DNA of 8,525 bases from Candidatus Harrisonbacteria bacterium (GTDB taxonomy: Bacteria; Patescibacteriota; Minisyncoccia; UBA6257; 1-14-0-10-44-23): contig JAHFLG010000042.1 in assembly GCA_023244975.1 (NCBI GenBank), positions 1-8,525 on the forward strand, read 5' to 3'. Position 1 is the stretch's first letter. Every line of letters begins with the position of its first letter. Made by a program: the position numbers and the translations under genes. Of this stretch, positions 5,268 through 8,525 are shown in pieces. The notes under the pieces were generated by a model, which searched no databases, was not told the origin of the DNA, and saw only the letters and a list, made by a program, of their open reading frames with translations.

Positions 5268-6718
5268 GATTTTTTGACGAGGTCGTTGACGTTGCCGGCT
5301 CCCATTAAAACAATCACTGTGCCGGGTTTTTCGTGGGCGGCGATGAATTGTTTCGCGGCGGTTTCATCGGCTAGGTAGCTCACCTGTCGGTGCTGTATGC
5401 TTGTTGCCTCGGCTAAGTCTTTTCCATTGACTGGTCCGGATGATTCGCGCGCTGACGGATAGATCTCCATGATACCGACAACATCGGCCGGCGTAAAACA
5501 GGCGGCAAACTCTTTGAGTAGAGCTTGGGTTCTGCTAAACATGTGCGGCTGAAAAAGAGCGACAATAGTTTTGCCAGCATACATTTTTTTGATTCCTTCG
5601 AGGGTCACCGTGATTGCTGTCGGGTGATGCGCGTAATCATCAATAATAATGCAGTCATCGGGATTTTTTCCGCCGGAGGCGGATCCGCCTTTGGCAGATA
5701 ATATTTCAAGCCGACGCGCAGTTCCTGGGAAGGTCGCAACTGCTTCAATAATCTTTTCGTGTGAAACACCCAGGTGGACTGCGGTGGCAAACGCACCAGT
5801 GGCATTTAACACATACTGCCTCCCCGGATAGGGGACTGTCAGATCGTATGATTTTTCTTTGTGTTTGATTGTAAAACACTGTTTTTGTTTTGTAATTGCC
5901 TCTTCAGTGATCTGAAATTCGTTGTCTCTGCCAAAGCCGTAACTGTACGTTTTAACTCCGCGTTTTTTCGTGGCATCTAAAATTTTTACCACTTCTGTGT
6001 CATCGCCGCAGCCAACCAGAAAACCTCCGGGCTGGATTTGCAGCGCCATATTCTCAAAGGCTTCAATGTATGACTTGGTGGTTTTAAAATAGTCCGGGTG
6101 GTCGTAGTCGATGTTGGTGATGATGGCTCCAGTCGGATAGTAGCGCAAAAAGGCTTCGCGATATTCATCGGCCTCAACAACCATCCAAGGTCGTTGGCCT
6201 TGCCCTGAGCCATGCCTACCGGCAGGCAGGCTTGTCGAATGGGCTACCCGCGCGTTACTTTCCCAGCCATTCACTTTTGTGCCAACAACCACAGTTGGGT
6301 CGAGCTTGACCTGCTCCAATATCCAGCCGAGCATGGCAGTCGTTGTTGACTTGCCATTTGAGCCAGCCACAGCCAGAACCTTGTACTCTTTGGCGATGAT
6401 GCCAAGAGCCTGAGAGTAGAGAAAGACCGGGATTTTTTTACCAAAGGCAGTATCAACTTCTATATTATTCAGCGAGTGACCTTGGTGCAGATAGGCTCCC
6501 GAGGCGATAACGGCGTCAGTATCGTCTGAGATATTAGCTTCAGAAAACTGCTCGGTAATCGGAATCTGCAGGTCGGCTAAGACTTTGTCAGTAAAGAATT
6601 TTGAAGGGCCGTCTGAGCCGGTCACGACAACTCCGCGAGCTTTTAAAATTGCCGCTAACGCCGTCATCCCGACCCCCTTAATTCCGATGAGATGCGCCTT
6701 ACTCCCCTTGTCGAACAT
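5264..6718 (-). CDS. murC: UDP-N-acetylmuramate--L-alanine ligase
   Basis: This cytoplasmic Mur ligase adds L-Ala to UDP-MurNAc, the first peptide step of peptidoglycan synthesis. The 484-aa protein shows all three domains. The N-terminal Rossmann block is HLIGIKGVGMTALAAIL (9-25). The ATP loop is GSNGKSTTT (119-127), followed by EADEY (182-186) and TNIDYDHPDYF (201-211). The third domain shows PGTARRLE (331-338), IDDYAHHPTAI (359-369), LFQPHMFSRT (388-397) and EIYPSARE (418-425). Typical MurC has GTHGKT in the loop; here it is GSNGKS, with Asn as in MurE/MurF. Two short insertions relative to the family (about 161-175 and 341-351) coincide with palindromic DNA elements. Mpl is the main alternative, but DIYPARE-like and TNID features favour MurC. 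No Shine-Dalgarno; a possible -10 (TATGAT, 6730-6735) would give a very short leader. Confidence 0.88.
   Translation of the reverse strand: MFDKGSKAHLIGIKGVGMTALAAILKARGVVVTGSDGPSKFFTDKVLADLQIPITEQFSEANISDDTDAVIASGAYLHQGHSLNNIEVDTAFGKKIPVFLYSQALGIIAKEYKVLAVAGSNGKSTTTAMLGWILEQVKLDPTVVVGTKVNGWESNARVAHSTSLPAGRHGSGQGQRPWMVVEADEYREAFLRYYPTGAIITNIDYDHPDYFKTTKSYIEAFENMALQIQPGGFLVGCGDDTEVVKILDATKKRGVKTYSYGFGRDNEFQITEEAITKQKQCFTIKHKEKSYDLTVPYPGRQYVLNATGAFATAVHLGVSHEKIIEAVATFPGTARRLEILSAKGGSASGGKNPDDCIIIDDYAHHPTAITVTLEGIKKMYAGKTIVALFQPHMFSRTQALLKEFAACFTPADVVGIMEIYPSARESSGPVNGKDLAEATSIQHRQVSYLADETAAKQFIAAHEKPGTVIVLMGAGNVNDLVKKS
5672..5695. repeat. Intragenic palindromic element in murC (GGATCC-centred)
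   Basis: A 24-bp imperfect inverted repeat with a perfect 14-bp core, AGGCGGATCCGCCT (5677-5690). It encodes the low-complexity segment AKGGSASG (residues 342-349), inserted between RRLE and the IDDYAHHP motif, where MurC proteins usually have a short loop. The reading frame is kept. It looks like a small palindromic repeat that inserted into the gene. Confidence 0.55.
6213..6228. repeat. Intragenic palindromic element in murC (LPAGR type)
   Basis: TGCCTACCGGCAGGCA is a 16-bp inverted repeat with one mismatched pair. On the coding strand it encodes LPAGRH (residues 164-169). It sits inside a stretch of about 14 residues that is extra compared with the usual NAR...EADEY spacing of MurC. LPAGRQ-like peptides are, to my memory, a recurring insertion in Patescibacteria proteins; I could not check this here. 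Confidence 0.6.
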
Positions 6719-6746
6719 AGTATAAGCTTATCATAGAAAGAATCGT

Positions 6747-6772
6747 GGGGCCGACGCGCGAGCGTCGGCCCC
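6747..6772 (-). terminator. Strong hairpin directly after the 96-aa ORF
   Basis: A perfect 11-bp stem, GGGGCCGACGC (6747-6757) with its complement at 6762-6772, closes a 4-nt loop. On the minus strand it begins at the base after the TAA stop of the 96-aa ORF and is followed by a T-rich stretch (TTCTTTCT) rather than a clean T run. Position and strength suit a transcription terminator separating the small gene from murC; the weak T-tract limits certainty. Confidence 0.6.
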
Positions 6773-7063
6773 TTAGTCGTCCCAGAGAACGTGTCGCCGA
6801 TTCGAGTCGGCGGCATTCTGCCTCTGGGCCTCCTGCTCGCGACGACCGACCGCGAGAGCGTCGCGGGCGAGGTCGGCGATCGGGCCCTGGCCGCACTCGG
6901 CGATCTCCTGGAGATCGTGGGAACGACTGGTTGAGCCGCCCTCTCCATGCGCGATGCGCCAAGCCATCAAAGCTGCCTGGCCGTTGATCGCCCGGGCGAG
7001 CCGCTGAGCATCCCTGCTCAGCATCCTCGTTCCGTTTGGAACGTTCTTGATGGGGATGTCCAT
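6773..7063 (-). CDS. GC-rich 96-aa protein of unknown function
   Basis: I do not recognise this protein. It is hydrophilic, rich in Ala, Arg, Gln and Asp, with a single Cys and no membrane segment. Residues 14-40 (MLSRDAQRLARAINGQAALM onward) and 54-83 look like amphipathic helices, and the C-terminus is acidic (WDD). Third codon positions are strongly G/C in this frame, which supports coding and contrasts with neighbouring genes. The start is fixed by AAGGAGG four bases before the ATG, the only strong Shine-Dalgarno in the window. A promoter lies upstream (7100-7127) and a perfect hairpin begins right after the stop, so it forms a self-contained transcription unit between tyrS and murC. Overlapping frames on both strands are Arg-rich shadows. 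The different base composition and start signal suggest a distinct origin or a high-expression class; no homologue is known to me. Confidence 0.6.
   Translation of the reverse strand: MDIPIKNVPNGTRMLSRDAQRLARAINGQAALMAWRIAHGEGGSTSRSHDLQEIAECGQGPIADLARDALAVGRREQEAQRQNAADSNRRHVLWDD
6901..6917. repeat. 17-bp inverted repeat inside the 96-aa ORF
   Basis: CGATCTCC and GGAGATCG are perfect 8-bp arms around one central base. It is in the coding region of the GC-rich small ORF. It may contribute to mRNA structure; no function can be assigned. Confidence 0.35.
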
Positions 7064-7067
7064 CTCC

Positions 7068-7074
7068 CCTCCTT
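7068..7074 (-). promoter_or_regulatory. Strong Shine-Dalgarno for the 96-aa ORF
   Basis: AAGGAGG on the minus strand, 4 nt before the ATG at 7063. It decides the start of this ORF and stands out because no other gene in the window has a comparable site. Confidence 0.65.
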
Positions 7075-7099
7075 CCTGGACAGGGTTTGTCCGTGCTCT

Positions 7100-7127
7100 A
7101 TCCTACTCCAATCGTTCCTTCCGTCAA
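7100..7127 (-). promoter_or_regulatory. Sigma-70-like promoter for the 96-aa ORF
   Basis: TTGACG (7122-7127, 5 of 6 to consensus) and TAGGAT (7100-7105, 4 of 6) are 16 bp apart, starting 4 bp after the tyrS stop codon. The predicted start leaves a leader of about 30 nt containing the Shine-Dalgarno. Confidence 0.5.
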
Positions 7128-7131
7128 GAAA

Positions 7132-8316
7132 CTAGTGATTGATTTTTACAAATTTGCGTGGACCGACTTGAATAAAGTTGACGCTAGCGACATCAAGGGT
7201 CTCAGTCGGATCAGTTTTTTTCACATCATTCACCTTGACCCCTCCCTGCTCAATCAGCCGGCGCGCTTCGCTCTTGCTCGGCGCCATCTGAGTCAACACT
7301 AAGAGCTCAGTCAGTGTGGCGGCGTGCACGTCAATTCTTACTTCTGGGATGTCGGTTGGTAGCTCCCCTTTTGAAAACTGTGCCTCCCACCCCACCCCTG
7401 CTTTTTCCGCCGCTACTGTACCATGGTACAGTAGCGTGATCTCGCGCGCCAGCCGGAGTTTTTTGTCTTTCGGGTGCGCGGGAAGGGCCGCGATTTCAGC
7501 GTCGCTGAGATCAGTACAAAGCTTGCAGTATTTTTCTACTAACTCATCTTTGACTGACATTACCTTGCCAAACATGTTAGCCGGCTCATCAGTAAGGCCA
7601 ATGTAGTTACCTTTGCTTTTGCTCATCTTGTCGACGCCATCCAGTCCTTCAAGCAGTGGAACGGTTAGGATATCCTGCTCTGCCATCTTAAAGTGTCTCT
7701 GTACCCGTCGGCCCATCAGCAGGTTAAACGTTTGGTCGGTGCCGCCAATTTCTATATCTGCTTTAACCATCACCGAATCGTATCCCTGAAAGAGAGGATA
7801 CATAGCTTCTAAGAGCGTGATATCATTTCCTTCCGCTATCCGTTTTTTGAAATCAGCCCGATGGAGCACTTGCGAGATGCTTCCTGCCCGTGATAATTCG
7901 ATGACTTTCATAACAGCATCAGATTTGAACCAATCAGCGTTATATCGAGTTTCTAATTTTTTTACATTTATAATTTTAGAGGCTTGTTTTAAGAATGATT
8001 TCAAGTTTCGCTTCACTTCTTCAGGGCTCAAAATTCTACGCTCAATTGAGCGTCCAGTCGGGTCGCCGATCTGAGCCGTGAAACTACCAATGATAAGGAT
8101 TGCTTGATGCCCAAGATCCTGGAACTCCTTTAATTTCCGGAGTACCACGGCGTGTCCTATGTGTAAATCTGGCGCCGTTGGATCAATGCCCAGTTTGACG
8201 CGCAGCTGCTTGCCCGACATCAGTGCCGCCCGCAAATGGTCCTTCTCAATAATTTCCGCAACTCCCCTCGTCAGCAACCTCTCAACTTTCTCTGGATTCG
8301 TGTCGATTTTAGCCAT
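7132..8316 (-). CDS. tyrS: Tyrosyl-tRNA synthetase, TyrZ-like
   Basis: This class I aminoacyl-tRNA synthetase charges tRNA-Tyr with tyrosine in the cytoplasm. The 394-aa protein has the full layout. KLGIDPTAPDLHIGHAVVLR (41-60) contains the HIGH motif at 52-55. FTAQIGDPTGRS (79-90) follows, then the tyrosine/tRNA region ADIEIGGTDQTFNLLMGR (186-203). KMSKS is at 230-234, and the C-terminal S4-like RNA-binding domain runs from about 335 to 394 (PSKSEARRLIEQGGVKVND). The wording around HIGH (FQDLGHQAILIIG) resembles the TyrZ branch of Bacillus rather than E. coli TyrS. No Shine-Dalgarno is visible before ATG 8316; a TATAAT lies 27-32 nt upstream. The gene contains a perfect 26-bp palindrome over residues 294-302. 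Downstream lies the GC-rich small-ORF cassette. Confidence 0.95.
   Translation of the reverse strand: MAKIDTNPEKVERLLTRGVAEIIEKDHLRAALMSGKQLRVKLGIDPTAPDLHIGHAVVLRKLKEFQDLGHQAILIIGSFTAQIGDPTGRSIERRILSPEEVKRNLKSFLKQASKIINVKKLETRYNADWFKSDAVMKVIELSRAGSISQVLHRADFKKRIAEGNDITLLEAMYPLFQGYDSVMVKADIEIGGTDQTFNLLMGRRVQRHFKMAEQDILTVPLLEGLDGVDKMSKSKGNYIGLTDEPANMFGKVMSVKDELVEKYCKLCTDLSDAEIAALPAHPKDKKLRLAREITLLYHGTVAAEKAGVGWEAQFSKGELPTDIPEVRIDVHAATLTELLVLTQMAPSKSEARRLIEQGGVKVNDVKKTDPTETLDVASVNFIQVGPRKFVKINH
7411..7436. repeat. Perfect 26-bp palindrome within tyrS
   Basis: The half-site CGCTACTGTACCA is followed immediately by its exact reverse complement, with no spacer. It covers codons for residues 294-302 (TLLYHGTVA). 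This includes the YHG triplet, which looks like normal family sequence, so there is no obvious protein insertion. It could form a cruciform or an mRNA hairpin, or be a binding site or mobile palindrome. Confidence 0.7.
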
Positions 8317-8342
8317 ATATATGTTTATTGTACTTCGTAATC

Positions 8343-8348
8343 ATTATA
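8343..8348 (-). promoter_or_regulatory. -10 element TATAAT upstream of tyrS
   Basis: A perfect TATAAT on the minus strand would start transcription about 15-20 nt before the tyrS ATG. No good -35 hexamer is found at 16-18 bp; that area falls within the hairpin at 8354-8383. Confidence 0.35.
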
Positions 8349-8353
8349 TTGTC

Positions 8354-8383
8354 AGGTGCATCCGTCAGTTAGCGGATGCACCT
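8354..8383 (-). terminator. Hairpin between the right-edge small ORF and tyrS
   Basis: A perfect 11-bp stem, AGGTGCATCCG (8354-8364) with its complement at 8373-8383, encloses an 8-nt loop. It lies 11 nt after the TGA of the right-edge ORF on the minus strand. No T-tract follows (GACAATATAATG instead), so it may be a terminator of non-classical form, an RNA-stabilising stem, or an operator for tyrS. Confidence 0.45.
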
Positions 8384-8394
8384 GTGCGTGAGCA

Positions 8395-8525
8395 TCACTG
8401 CCCATTGTTCTCCCATGGCCAGCAACCCCAAGGACTGTTGTCCTCCGGAAGAATCGCCGATGCTTCGGGTGTCTCAGGAGGTAGGTCCATCGCCTCCCAC
8501 CCCGTCATAGCTAAGATGAAATCAT
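8395..8525 (-). CDS. Possible small GC-rich protein, cut by the right edge
   Basis: On the minus strand a frame is open from the window edge to a TGA at 8395-8397. Possible starts inside the window are ATG at 8508 (37 aa) and ATG at 8490 (31 aa, MDLPPETPEASAIL onward), the latter just after GGGAGG. The true start may also lie outside. The short product is acidic and Pro/Trp-rich near its end (SPWGCWPWENNGQ), and I do not recognise it. GC-rich composition and a hairpin downstream resemble the 96-aa ORF cassette. Its brevity leaves real doubt that it is coding. Confidence 0.35.
   Translation of the reverse strand, partial: DFILAMTGWEAMDLPPETPEASAILPEDNSPWGCWPWENNGQ

Noticed and set aside
5264..6718. 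Mpl (murein peptide ligase) instead of MurC
   Set aside because: The TNIDYDHPDYF and EIYPSARE blocks fit MurC better, although EADEY is shared with Mpl.
6664..6962. Two other minus-strand frames over the GC-rich region
   Set aside because: They lack a ribosome site, cross the hairpin or run into murC, and have Arg/Ser-rich shadow composition.
6745..6987. Plus-strand Arg-rich frame opposite the 96-aa ORF
   Set aside because: Arg/Pro/Ser-rich low-complexity translation typical of a shadow in GC-rich DNA; no start signal, whereas the minus-strand frame has promoter, Shine-Dalgarno and terminator.
6719..7131. tRNA or other known structured RNA gene in the GC-rich region
   Set aside because: No cloverleaf, CCA end or T-loop pattern was found; the hairpin is explained as a terminator of the small ORF.
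1..8525. CRISPR array, transposase or insertion sequence
   Set aside because: No regularly spaced repeats, transposase-like protein or paired terminal inverted repeats were seen.

Overview
The window looks like a piece of a small, streamlined bacterial genome, most likely a Candidatus Patescibacteria (CPR) member. This is an inference. It rests on the short, tightly packed and overlapping genes, the near absence of Shine-Dalgarno motifs before the housekeeping genes, and two small palindromic in-frame insertions in murC. One of those encodes an LPAGR-type peptide, a kind of insertion I remember from CPR proteins. TGG serves for Trp and TGA is used as a stop, so the standard bacterial code applies.

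Left part (1-3598). A TrmB-family regulator on the minus strand, running off the left edge, is divergent from a three-gene plus-strand cluster. That cluster encodes a fold-type III PLP decarboxylase-like protein, a class IV aminotransferase and a SAM-dependent methyltransferase. The three reading frames overlap (ATGA, then 35 bp), so they are almost certainly one transcript. The decarboxylase homologue keeps most family motifs, but the Schiff-base lysine is replaced by Phe and the active-site Cys position by Thr. The 103-bp divergent intergenic region carries TTGTA/TACAA-type inverted repeats and a direct repeat, which are candidate operators for the regulator.

Middle (3595-6718, minus strand). 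murC (UDP-N-acetylmuramate--L-alanine ligase) is followed by a recognisable promoter, a short Glu-type amino-acid dehydrogenase gene and, 2 bp later, an unrecognised 156-aa protein. This unit converges tail-to-tail on the methyltransferase with a 4-bp overlap.

Right part (6719-8525, minus strand). tyrS (TyrZ-like tyrosyl-tRNA synthetase) is followed by a compact GC-rich cassette: -35/-10 promoter, strong Shine-Dalgarno, a 96-aa ORF of unknown function, and a perfect 11-bp hairpin directly after the stop. A second GC-rich small ORF, cut by the right edge, sits upstream of tyrS and is also followed by an 11-bp hairpin. tyrS contains a perfect 26-bp palindrome within conserved coding sequence.

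The best candidates for something undescribed are the TrmB-linked cluster with its apparently catalytically altered decarboxylase homologue, and the GC-rich small-ORF/hairpin cassettes between housekeeping genes.
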